Source: Baylisascaris procyonis (taxonomy: Eukaryota; Nematoda; Chromadorea; Rhabditida; Ascarididae). Taken from it: DNA of 64,000 nucleotides. A program made the translations under genes and the position numbers. Location: assembly GCA_037389465.1 (NCBI GenBank), contig JAZARR010000077.1, forward strand, positions 620,001-684,000, read 5' to 3'. Within the stretch, counting starts at the first letter, position 1. Each line of letters opens with the position of its first letter. This document shows positions 1 through 12,157 of this stretch, in pieces. The notes beneath the pieces are model-generated. The model saw only the letters and a list, made by a program, of their open reading frames with translations, searched no databases and had not been told where the DNA came from.

Positions 1-3000
1 CTGACATGCTCGTTGTTTCGCTTTATTTCCTGTAGCACCGTAGTTGATTGGAAATTTGTTCACATAGGGAAATGCAGTTGTAACAGTGGCTACAAGTTTT
101 TTGTTATTTTGTTATTTAATTTGCAATAATACGTTTTCTGTAGTAGTGCTTATAACAACTAATCTCCCAAGCGCTATCTATCGTAATATGTGGGCAATGC
201 AACCAGTGCTGTGATGCGGATTAGAGACTGGATTTATGAGTTGTAGAGGAATATGTCGTATAACTGCATGACATCACTCTTGTCAACAATTTACCTTGAT
301 TGTAATTGATGATGTTTGATGAAACGTTTTCCTCCTCAACAAATAAACACAAAAGTTTCACCACAAACACAAATGTGCAATGGAAAAAGATAAGAATTTT
401 TTTGGAAAAATAAAATAATAGAGCGGAGACAATAAAGTGCTCGAAAATATTTGCATACTGAATGTTCCATGTATGTACCAAGTGAACATTGGCTTAAAAG
501 CGGGTTTCCCTAGCAAGCCTCATATCCGAGTGGAGACAATTGGGTCTACTTGTAGATAATCATTTAGCTATTTCATTCCGATTCTCAAATTGGGATATTG
601 TGAATTGGAAGAAATTTAGCTGCACATGTCTGCTGATCTCTTGAACTGTAGGCTCCTTCGACCTCGGTTCCTTTTTAAAGATCAGGTAGAACCTCATAGT
701 GTTCCATGACGGTGCACTTCTCGAAGCAGCAACATCTAATAAAAGGTGTGTAGCTGTAACTCGACCAATAAGCGAAAGAATGATATCCGAGCTCATTTTG
801 AAGGGCTGTGTCTTCTACTTAGCCAGAAATTATTCTTAACTTTTCGCTTTGTTTTCCTAGTTATTCCTTATTCTGTTTCTGCATAGTGTTTGGTCGACGC
901 CTTCTTTTCCATCTATGGAGGTAAACCGTCATGAACAAACTGAACTCAGCGCGTAGCTTATTCTCGTATGCGAAAGCCTATAGTTTGTATTATCCGAAAG
1001 TCCACATCGAAATAGGTTTAATTAACTGCCGGAATCTGCTCTGAAGTTTCTTATTTCTCAGTTTGCCTTCCTTCGTTCCATTTGCGGTTGTATCTTAAAG
1101 GCTTTATTCTTCCTTTCGATTTTTAGCTCTTCTTAGCATTTAGTGAACTTTGATCTGTGTGCCCTATTTTCTGTAACAATTTGGCTGAATACATTAAAAC
1201 CACTCGGAAACTTATGACTTCCTTGGAGTGTTGAACTTTACGTTACGTTTGACAAGAAGCTAGTAAACGTATATCTGATTTGAGCATTTTAGAGCGTACT
1301 ATTAGAAAAACATTTGTCTAAGGAAGCTCAAGATGGACGTCTGACCAACAGAAGAGAACGAATGTGCAGTATGATGAGTCTGCTTGAATCTTTCAAGGAG
1401 TAAAATTTCATTCAACGGTTTTTGATGGGATCTGGACGTTTAAACTGATTGTTTGTTGGGATCACAACGGAAGTGAATATACAAATATCAGGCGCTCTCA
1501 GAAATATTCCTTCAGTTATGCCAATAATGCTTGCAAAATATGCTGCTACTGTTGGCTAAGAACCCGTCAACAACACACCAGTTTTTATTTGTTGCTGTCT
1601 CCTTCGGTGAATAAATCTCTATTTATGTTTTCAATGATATTTAAAGGAGGAGGAAGAAAAAGATTCATATGTTTAAAGTGGGCATATGTTTAGAAAGAGT
1701 GCGAAACTCAAAAGCCATGTTTTGTCATAAGTCACTGCTTACCACATGGGTAACAATTGTTTTAATCATCAGTTGTTTTTTTAGATTCAAAGCAATCATA
1801 ATTTCATTTGAAACGTTGTAGAATTAATGAATTTGGAGCTAAGCACGAATTATGGAAGTGTGGGATATATTTTCGGATGGCTGTGGTAGTCAAGTCCGCT
1901 TACTATTATAATTAAAAGATGCATATCACTTCTAATAACGGGATTACGGGTGCGCGTTGTATCGGTGATGAAGCAGTTGTATGTTGCATTATTTGTGCAC
2001 GCATATGCCCACGCGAATGTGTGGGGGCTATTCAATGGCCGAGTAATGGTCATTGAATGAGTGCTGTGGATGTGTGACCCCTATGCACTAATTGAATATG
2101 GCTTGACCCTGGCGCCAGTACTTCTATTACCGTGTTTGCATAGGGCCACCTTCGTCTGCCACCCCCTCCTACTCAACAAATGCTTTCCCTGCGAATATAC
2201 CGCCTCAGGACTGCTCGCAAGTCCCGTTTCTTGTTAGTTACCATGCGTGACTCGACGCCTTCTGTTAGCTCCTTGGAGAGTTCATGGTCGTTACTGCAAT
2301 GTTTTCTCATTTTCTGAGGCATTGAAGACGTTTATTGGAGTAGCACTTTTTGATGTCATTTTACAATCTCGTTGCATGTTACCGTGCATAAAATATTTCA
2401 TTCTGCCTATAATATAACAGTAATATAATATGCAATACCTCCTGAAAAGCAGTAAAACGCCGCAAATTTTTGTCACGGTAGATTGCGTTTTTTTTTTTTC
2501 ATAGTCTGTTGATTCTTTTCTTCTAACCAAGTTCTGGAAGCGGCATATCAAAATTCCTAGCAAAGTAGTGGCATGATCATTGATTATAAAGCTGATGCAA
2601 ATTTTCTTGTTCTCTAAGCTTTCATCACCTATATAAACTCTTATAAAACTGTCAAATGCAAAATCCTTGCTTTCGGACTAATCGGTATCTTTGATATAAT
2701 AATTATTTTCATTTACTCTAATGAGCTATGAAATTGAATGATGAAATCTGCTGATGGCTGATCTCTTTGACTGCCTGCATCGTTTTTAGAAAATAACACC
2801 TCAAACAATTACTTGCAGTTAGTATCATGAAAGGAGTCTTGAATGATAATGATGCATACCTGCCATTTTCGTTACAGTTGATGATCAGTGGCTGCTCGAG
2901 TAAATGAGGAAAAATTTGGAGCAACCTCTCCTCATTTTTTATCCCTCTAATCGCTCTAGTTTCAATGCTTCATAGCCAAGTTACCATCCTATAAATTCAC

Positions 3001-6000
3001 TGGTCTCAAGTGACGTTTACAGCTTGGTGGTTGTACTTAATTGCTTTTGAGTATGATTCCCTCTAGGAGATCGTCCGTAAGTCGAGCTTGCGAGCTTGTT
3101 TAGAAGTTCAGATGTCCGTACAAAACTGTTTGCATGCCTATAATGTTTGTCGTATTCGTCTAAGTGTTAAGACCATCTCTAAATAACTGTGAGGCTTTGG
3201 CTCTTAATTTAATGCAGGAGGAGAGTTGCTTCGTCGGTGTTCTTGTCCCGTTTGTTTTGTTGGACCCCTGTGGTATCTCTTGAATGTTCATACGTAACTA
3301 GTGAACCTTGGAATAATGGTGGGAAAATAAACAAAATCCGGAGGAATTTTACTGAATTCAAAGTGATGAACGTCACAATGTATTTTGCTGAGAACTTGCG
3401 ATGTTTGCATTTCAGCTCGTTATTTCACCATTCAGCGAGTGCTGAGCATTGGCAATATTAATAACAGATGGTCGCATATGGGCACAACATTTAACTATAC
3501 TAGTCCTCTTTTGCGCAAGCTCGACGTAAAATTGTTTCTGCAAACTCATTAGTTCTGTTTGCGAAATTCCGAGGGTTGTTTTTGCTCTCTCATAGCGGCG
3601 AAAATGTCAGTTCCAATTTTTAGTTGAAATTGTGATGGTATTATGATCCTCTACAGCAGGAAATGAATCTGTTTCTTAACCTGTCTTTCTCTTCCCTTTC
3701 TTTTCTTTCTCTTGCTCTCTTTACCAACGCTTATTTGATGTTTTAGCAGTGGCAAATAGAAATTTTTTTTGGCATTGTGTAGATGTGTATTCTTTTCTAG
3801 TGGAATCGATTTGAATCTGGCGTCTTTAACAGCAGTAATCGTCCATGTCAATGTATCTGATGTGTTGTATTTAAGTTTTGTGTACCCATCAGCGGGACAA
3901 TTCTGAGGTGAAACTCCTTTGCAAATGGAAAACAGAGGTCGAGGAGAGGAACGGTGTGAAATGTATTGAGAAGAATTGTTGTTGTTGTGGTAATGAATTA
4001 GCTAGAGGGTTTGTTATGATAGGGAATTACTGTCCCGGAAAAAAATTTTGGAGAGACTTTAGGGAAGTTTTCATTCCCCGTTGTTAGCTGGCTTTTGCGA
4101 ATTATTTCACGTGATATTCACATTTTTATGTGTTCTTCCATAGAGTGCATATTTACATAGAGCCCCTTATGTAGGCGAAGAAAAATGGGTGATTTTAAGT
4201 GTTCTGTGCTTATTTTTATCCCGAAATAAACCACAAATGTTGCATAGCTTTCGGTGAAAGGATTGCAGAGATCGCGTAGATTGGATTGCAAGCACTTTTC
4301 GGTCGATTTGAAAAGATGAGAGCTAAAACTCTTAACTCAGCAATCTCTGCATTACCGAATTCAGCAGCTCGGAAATACTCACTCTTCAGAAAATGGGAGA
4401 TGTCACGAAAATTCACAGACTGATTTCACTGATTTTTTTAATCCTTGACATGAGCATATCCGCGTTTGTGCATTCTGTGCACATTAAAAATCATGCAGAA
4501 TGTATTATATAGGCATGTTTATTTGCTCTTTGTGCACCTTGCAGAGTGCCTATATACATGGTGGTTTTAATGAGTGAGTGATTTTTTGCCACAGAAAATA
4601 TGTCCTTTGCTGAAGATGAGGCGCAGGAATAGTGGCCAGCTTCTGGAAGTCGTTCTTGAAGGACTTCAGGGTCAGAAACCTATAGAACAACTGAAAACGG
4701 CATGGCTAGGCAAGAAGTTTGTCGTAAAATTGCTGCAATTTTTTCAACTCTACGCCGCCTTCATCCTTTCCTTCAGTTAGTTACTGTGCTAGCAAGAAGT
4801 CGAAGTTTGTTTTTCGATGAAGAATGCGCAACGTTGAAATAATGAAAGATATAAAAGAAAGTGAATGTGTTAAGAATAGGAGACTCATAACAACTGCTTA
4901 TTCTGTGATATTTTTGAGGAATTAATCCATTCGTATCGAACAGTTACATTACAGGAGTTCCGCTGTTATTAAGTGCTTATCAAATAAGAGACATGGGCAT
5001 AAAGCAACTTTAATCATGCCTTATCAGATGTGTTATGTTGCTCTTCATTTTTGAGCAGGCCAATAACTATGCTTGATAGCATATGTCCCCACTGGTGAGA
5101 AATTGGAATTAATGAAATACAGGTTGAGGGAATTGATTCTTTCGTCGAGATTTTTCATGTGCCAGATTTCTACTCGGTTTTCTATAAAACCTTCAGACGT
5201 GATCGATATTTGTTTTTTTTTTTTCGAGTCCACATGAGTTAGCTGCATCTGGAGCTTCTTTGTCTCTAGCAGAAATAAGTGTATAAGCCTGGCGCAAATT
5301 TGTGTACTTTTATGACTGTATTGGGGCACATATCTTGAAGAGAAAGCAAAGGAACTTCATTAGTTATTAGTTGCTTGCAACTGTATTGGAACAGTCATGA
5401 GGCTACAGTTTGGATCATGCTTTATTTTATACTTTTTCACATGTGACGAAGGCGTTACGAAATTCCTTTCTTGCGATTTTGCGGTAGCTCTTTCGAATTG
5501 GGGTTCTTATGTAAATACCTAGCGACAGTTGGTTGGAAGACTTCTACATGACCTAAATTTTTTACTAGGGAACTTTTTTTTTATGAATAATGATACGAAT
5601 CCTAAAGATTTCTTCGACTTTTTATGCCCAAACATCGGTTTTGTGATGGAGCACAAATTCATGGTTATTTACGCGGAAGGCATCAAACGACGTATTCTTA
5701 TTGTCTGAGTATATTCTATTGGTTGAATATGTGAAGGCAGTTGATCATTTGTATAGATCATGTTCATTTGGACCTTTGCAGCTTTAAATTATTGCTCTTG
5801 TGCTGTATTTTGCACTTGAATAGATGTGGTAATTGGGCAAATGCGTAGAAACGAGCATTTCGTCGAAAGGGAAGCGATTAGAGACGGCGCTCTTAGCTAA
5901 TAACAACTCGGCAGGGGGTTCAACCGTTGCTGGGTACTCGAATAATACACTCATTCTGCTTCCCACGTTCATATCACGGTACTTCCACCTATATAATAAC

Positions 6001-8050
6001 GGGCATCAGTTTATGTGTTAGCGTACGCAAATTTCAATTCCAGACTATGCATATCGCCTAAAATGCTTGATAGCTCAGGATGTATCTGTTCCTCGGTAGA
6101 TGTTGTGAACTTAAAAGTTGTGCGTGAAAGTCGAGTGCTTCTGCAAGGAGGACGAATTCTCACTGGTGGAAGGCATCTCAGTTCAATACTAGTTCCAGGC
6201 ATAGATCTCTTGACATCAGGGATTCGTCACAGGCATTGATATTTTCACATAGGAAATATCTTTTATTGCGAATTTTCCTGATATGAATGATTGGCGTTAT
6301 GATGAACCATGTGATGCAGATTACCGTAAGCGAGACATATTTTATTAAGAAATCCAGTGATGCTGCCAAGACTTAATTTTACTTTTGTTGGTACATTTGG
6401 TCACCTCTTGATATTGGTGTCCACCGTTCAAAGTGAGCGCTCGGTTGTAACAGATATGCACAAAAAGAGCACCTTTTGGAATGAAGACCATTTGTAAGAT
6501 TCGGGGATGGGATTATCAGGCCAAGTGCAACATATGTTTCGTTACAAAACCACTTGGGATGTCTGTCCTTTTTCAAAAGTGACATCTGCAAAGTACCCTT
6601 ACGAACGATGTTCTCTTGCATTCGCTGTTTGTCGGTTCCTTTCTCTTTCCATCATCTGAACATGCATGAATACTTGAATGCACTTGGAGACCGAAGAAGG
6701 AAACTAATTTATTTTTTATGAGGAAATAAGATTACATCGCCGTCATCATCTCGGATAACATGCAATAAGAATAAATGGCAAGGGGAAAAGGCTGGCTGCT
6801 TCAAATGAAGCACATTTTAATGATACAGGAAGGAGAAAGCCTCCGGGCATTAACGTGGCAGAGTAACGTTCCCTGGGATCACTTTATGAATGTTTAGGTA
6901 AATGCAGTTGCACCAGTTGTGAACATCGCTGCGAGAAATGTTGAGATCTGCTGTTGTTTGCAGTGCATTCTATGTCACCTAATCTTATATAACTGAATCA
7001 GCTCCATGAACATCACATTTCAAAGATATGGTAACGTCTACGAGCCACTAAAGAGTATAAAAGTACTTTAATGAAGATATAGCACCCGTGGCACTATGTC
7101 ATTCATTTCATTTGCCGAGTTCTTATGTCGGATTCTTGTAAAAGCCGTGTTATTCGCACTTCCTGCTTGGAGACAACCTGCGCTTATTTGAATTCGCGTT
7201 CGTTCTGCTATTGCAGTGACTTCGACATCTGAAATAGGCAAGTATGCGCAGTGTTTTGCATCCTGCATAGATCGAAGAGGCACATTAGTAATGCAAGCAC
7301 TTGTCTTGTGCCAGGTTGGGCGCACTTAGCACGTAATTAATCATCTTTTCCATCGCTACATTCTTTTTTCACCTGGTTTCGTTTCTCTGTCATCTCCAAT
7401 AAAGTGCTTAGCTGAATATCAGAAATTGAAGGGCTCTAAATTTTTTTTTGAACAAAAGGCGAACAGTAGCATACTCTTTGTTGAAAAATAATGCTCATAT
7501 TAGCTGCCAGGGAGATGAGGGTTATTGCTTGATCTTTTAAATAGAACTGCGCTTTATGCTTATGAAGATATAGCAGTCAGAAAGAAATAAAATCATTTGG
7601 CGAATACGTAGATTAAGAAACTAGGTTGTTAATGTTGCGAATCTTGCAGGAGCTTTTCCTCTCGCATCTGAATGTAGAACGGTAATCATATCGTTTCCTA
7701 ACTGCATCTAATACCCTTTTGCAATTTAATAAGTTTAACTCACATCATGTGAGCTCCTGTGCTTTCTTTCAGGTTAATCTGTGTGGTGCATAGGGAAATA
7801 TAGGCCCTGAAAATCCCGTAACATTTTAATTCATCCCACACGAAGGTGGACGGTTTGAGGTTAGTGAAAATATGAGGGCGTCAATGCTTTATTTTTTATT
7901 GACAGCCTGTGAAACTGCTTGCCCACGCTGGGGGAATGTAAAAGTACCAGCCGTTTCAACTGCTTTTCTACACTTGTTCACAGTTTTAAAATAGAGCATA
8001 CAAAATTCTCTTTAGTTGAGTTTTTCAACTAATTTGCTACTCATCTCTGT

Positions 8051-8160
8051 CTGAATTCTTCCCACACTCTGGAACTTATTTTTGATTGAATTCTTCAAAT
8101 GCTCTGGAACCCATTGTCCTTGAATTTCGTCAGAATTTCTCACTCTTCAGGAAATTATTT
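8051..8160. repeat. degenerate three-copy tandem repeat
   Basis: Three diverged units of about 33-41 bp follow one another. Each begins with a TGAATTY-type word (CTGAATTC, GATTGAATTC, TTGAATTTC) and carries a CTCTGGAAC / CTTCAGGAA-like core followed by a T-rich end. Boundaries are approximate. Confidence 0.45.
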
Positions 8161-8451
8161 CATTCAGTATGTGTCTAGCTCCCATTTTTGGAAAGGTCAG
8201 GCGGATAGTGATATTTGCAGCTGTTTACGGGTCCTCAGAAAAATGCAAGGTGGCAGCCAAGTGAAGCGATTCTGAGGATTTTTCTAAAGAAATATTAGAG
8301 GCGCTGTTAAATTTTTATCTCAAAACTTCTCACCACCAGTCTTTCTAAGTTCCGTTTTTTAGAACCAAGAACATGAAGCAATGGGGGGAACTTTTTGATC
8401 ATAGATGGCTTCACTTAAGGCATACGATTCCGCTGAATTTCTGTTCACTCG

Positions 8452-8472
8452 TTTTTTTTTTTTTTTTTTTTC
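8452..8472. repeat. poly(T) run of 21
   Basis: Uninterrupted T21. It could be the A-tail of an old minus-strand retroposed sequence or simple slippage; no flanking duplication was recognised. Confidence 0.8.
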
Positions 8473-10814
8473 AAAATTCATTGCAATTCAGAGCTCAAAT
8501 AATTTGGAAATTCGAAGCTTTTGGGCCGATGAAGGAGCTGGGTTGTAAGAGAATTTGATTATGGAGAGTTTTACAGGGATCATTGATTGCACGGAGGCCC
8601 CCAAATAAAAAAAAAATGTGATGAGTTACATAGCAATGTAGTCATACTTTTCTTACGACCGTAATTTCCGTATTATCGATCGATGAACACTTCGAAATGT
8701 TAAAAGTTCACCTTGCTTAATGGTTTCCATCTGTGAGTTAATTTTCACCTGTAGTTATCATAGCATTTAGAAATGCAGAAAATCGAGATGACTATCAAAA
8801 GGAATTGATTCGACCTCAAAATGAAATTAGTTTTATTGCGGGTTCAATTTTATTTGATTTGCTGAATGTGTAAAGAATGAAAGTTAAGAAAAAATTGCGG
8901 TGCTCATGGGCAACACTGTTTTAGGTTTTTTTTTCCTTCTTCCTATTCGTTCGTCTTAGTCGGCGTGGCACTCGCGTACGCCAGTTTCGACGCGTAGATG
9001 TTTTTAATGTCGTTGGTTGTGTTCTATAGAACCGTGATGTAGTGGCGTGCTGATCTGTATCAATATCATATAAATCTGGGCATTGCTTGGTCCTTCGCTG
9101 CTATCTTCTGTACCTAGACTTCTGTATTATATAGAACAGTTGGAGCGAGTGAATTAGAGTGATAGGGTACTTGATGATGTACTCTTATGTCTGTGGAAGC
9201 GATACTGAGCAAGCTAGGAAGCAGAATGCTTTGCGTAGAAGTATTTTTTTTTCATAGATCTCGCTCACAGAACCTCATGAATTAATCATTTCCTTTCAGA
9301 AAACACAAACCCTTAGAGGTGGGCCAGGCTGCTATTTAGCCTCTTTTTCCTTTCACTGGCTTGGCTATTTCTCAGAGCATTTTTCTATCCATTTAAATGA
9401 CTTCTAATTTCAATTCAGTATTGTTTGAAAAAAAAGTCTCTTCAAAGCGTCAAATTCTCAGCCTAAATGCATTCGGATGGAATTTCATTTTAGGGAGGAC
9501 GTTTTGCTTCCAGAACTCACCGTTTAATAGTCTCTCGACGTTGCTTCAAAGTTTAAATGATTCTCTAAAGTGCTGTTGTGAGTTGATCGTTTATATTTGA
9601 TCATACTTTTCATATATTGTTTTATATGGTACCGAATTACTGATATCTGTTGCTTGAAATGATCGGTAACACTTTGCCCTTTACCATTTGTAACATAAAA
9701 GTCACTCGGAAAAATAACTGATCTTTTCATGAATCTTTTCATGAAATTTTTTTAAAGGGATTTGTTCGACGTTCTTTTAGGTAGTTTTGCTGGATTTTTT
9801 TTTTCGCGATTGTTCCATATTAGTTTTTCTCATCTTTTCATGTCTTCGCGGAGCGCTTTTATCTTCATTGTCATATTAATGCAGATAGGTTGTCAATTCT
9901 TTTGGTTGTTGTTTCATGTGGTTTCAATGTGCAAAAGTTCAGTTATTCCTCTCATTAAGTTTTTCACTGACCTTTTAATCTTTTCTCTTCTTTTTGGATC
10001 TTCTTTTCTCTTTCTTTTAAGCATTAATCCTCTCAGGTTTTATTCCTCATGATCGGTAGGATTATAACATCAAATAATTTAAATGTCCGATCATCTTCTG
10101 CTATAAATGTTCTTTCTCTAGAATGCGCTTGGATGCTGCATAATGCAAGGAGCAAAACTAAACGAGATCACATGATCGTCTCATAGTGATGAACGCACTG
10201 CTCAGCTAAATTCATACGTTGCGTGCCTAGTTGCTTCCAAGCGCAAACCGACGTAAACACGCCTCTCGGCAAACGCTTCCACCCAACGAGGGTGTGCCAA
10301 TGGGTGAACAAAAGTTTCTGCTGTCAGAAATAGGCACTGTTTCCACTTTACAACTATATATTGCTAAGGATGACGGTGAATTTGTTCGCACACGTAGAGA
10401 CATACATCGCATAAGGCGTAATGGCAAATATACCACCCAACGGATGAACGGACCAATGGTGAATGAGAAGGAAAGAGGAGGAAATTAAATCTATTAAAAG
10501 AGTCAAAATGAAGAAGATGTCGCGACGTAGAAACTGACAATTTTACGAGACAATGCATATTTGCGAAAAGAGCACCCTAAGTGAAAACATCCAAAAGCAG
10601 GAATAAAAGAGGCTATTGGATGCAAAGTTGTGTTTATTCCCTTATTCGTGACGCAATATCGAATAATTCTGATAATATTGGTCTTTTATGTAAATGGGTT
10701 TTGCGGTTTCATGCGGTGCGGAGTTCCACACATCGTTTTCCTGTTTGAAAAAAATACTTTCAATATGTTCAGTCCACAACTGTTAACAGTTCGGCCTGTC
10801 GCGTAAAGTGCGAA

Positions 10815-10920
10815 AGTCATAATAAAATTCCAGCGAAATAACTGAGAAGATTTCGCTGGAGATTTGATGGGAATGGAAACATAGAATCGCCACATTGCTG
10901 TGAGAAGATTCTATGTTTCC
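10815..10920 (-). repeat. 3' part of the LINE, shared with 49.5 kb
   Basis: Read on the minus strand, this segment matches 49540-49650 on the plus strand. Shared blocks include TGTGGCGATTCTATGTTTCC and a CGCTGGAATTTT word further on. It lies directly downstream of the RT remnant and in the same orientation, so it is probably the 3' end of the same element family. It contains an inverted repeat: 14-bp arms at 10875-10888 and 10907-10920 (GGAAACATAGAATC / GATTCTATGTTTCC). Confidence 0.65.
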
Positions 10921-12157
10921 TCTTCTTGTTGCCATTCCAGACAACTGTATTTAACTTGTCATCTCTTGCCTTTGCGTTGGTCGTTCTCTCTCTCTTCCTT
11001 AGTGCGAAGCTACCCCCTGCGTACCCCTCGCTGCCGCCGCACTTTATTTTGCCGCATTTTGCGACACGGCCATTTGTGGAGGATAATTTGAAGAATTCAT
11101 CAAAGATGGGTCAGTATTTTCATAAATAATATTGAAAGCTATAAAGAGATCGGAACAGAAGCGACGCAGCTCATGCGAATGCAAACCTAGAGCGCCAACC
11201 TTTTGCATGTAGGTAGAAGCCACTAATGGTCCAGCATATTATCTTCTGAATAGTCGAATGGTGAAGCGTCTTTGAATTCTTTCAATCGGATTTAGGTAAT
11301 GAGTATCCCTACAAGAATCCGATCGAGTGAGGGCGTGTTGGGGAAGTGGAGGAACGTAAGCTTTGAAAAATTTAGTGAGTATAAATACGTGCCTGGAAAT
11401 GAATGCTCGTTGAATAAGAGAAGCCTTTGCATTTGATTTTTAATGTTACAGATGTAGTCGTGGAATTTGAGGTTGTTGTTGGTCGTGATGCTCAAATCCT
11501 CAGTTAATCTGGGTGCTACGGGCGCAGAGCCGTTAACTATTAGGGTATTTTCAGGACTGGTTCCCCCAAATCTGATAGGAATGGTTTTGTTTAGAGCTAG
11601 AGGAGGCAACCATTTATGTGACCTGTGATGAATATAGTTTACGATGAGTTGAAGATTATTAGTGGTGGTGAAGAATTTGACATCCTCGGCAAAGGGGAAG
11701 CATTTGGAGTCAGGTTTGACGAAAATGAGCGGGTCAATATCAGAAAGATGGCTGATAGAGGGCTGATATTTGAGAGACTTCGCTTCAGAGCTTTTCAAGA
11801 ATCACATAGAGAGTATCGAAGACGTCCTAATTGAGAACAGTCGGGGAGGCAGTCACGAATTTAGTGCAACAAAGGGCCTTTGATTCTGCAGGATTTTAGT
11901 TTGAGGGATAACTCTAGCAGTGAAACTAGCTCAAGCACTTTTCCGTAAACAACGTGAATATAGTCGTTACGGTTGATGTGAGAGAGCCGATTCTGAAGAG
12001 TTCTACGATAAACAGTTGCATTTGATCTATTGTTAGCGAAGCCATAGTCGAGTGGGGAAAGGGGCGGGGGAGCTAATAGCTGACTGACATTGAAACACTC
12101 TTTGGGCATGAAGCAACAAGTCTTCGCATCGCTCGTCATTGCATAAGTGAGCAACAA
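10900..12157 (-). pseudogene. decayed CR1-like LINE reverse transcriptase
   Basis: Minus-strand remnant of a non-LTR retrotransposon ORF2, split over several frames. From high to low coordinate it shows: a YGF..NRS motif followed by HINRNDYIHVVY and LKLKS..IKGPLLH (fingers/palm part of the RT, 12157-11860); then, after stops and a frame change, ISHLSDI, FAED at about 11693-11682 in place of the family's FADD active site, W..PLALNKT and FHDYICNI (11798-11400); then, in another frame, YLNPIERIQRRFT (about 11320-11240); then, in yet another frame, LGLHSHELRRFCSDLF (about 11200-11100). This order is that of CR1/Jockey-type RT and its C-terminal region. The first catalytic Asp is replaced by Glu, and at least three frame changes plus stops are present, so the copy is inactive. 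No endonuclease part is seen. The assignment rests on motif recall, not on a search. Confidence 0.8.

Larger units (their letters stand above)
1..10699. other. non-coding stretch, probably long intron or intergenic
   Basis: I see no supported gene. The sequence is AT-rich with stops in all frames; open stretches of 60-90 codons exist but lack splice context, recognisable domains or a convincing start. The segment 5830-6240 is open on both strands for longer than its surroundings and is somewhat richer in G+C, but neither reading matches a family I know. The stretch contains a degenerate tandem repeat (8051-8160) and a 21-nt T run (8452-8472). If the gene at 38-60 kb is transcribed as a long isoform, this stretch is probably part of the intron between FN3-4 and FN3-5. 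Confidence 0.55.

Noticed and set aside
9762..10052. Very hydrophobic plus-strand frame resembling a membrane protein
   Set aside because: The sequence is simply T-rich, which reads as Phe/Leu/Ser; no ATG at its start and no homology.
11625..11834. Plus-strand frame of 69 codons
   Set aside because: Antisense of the CR1-like RT remnant.
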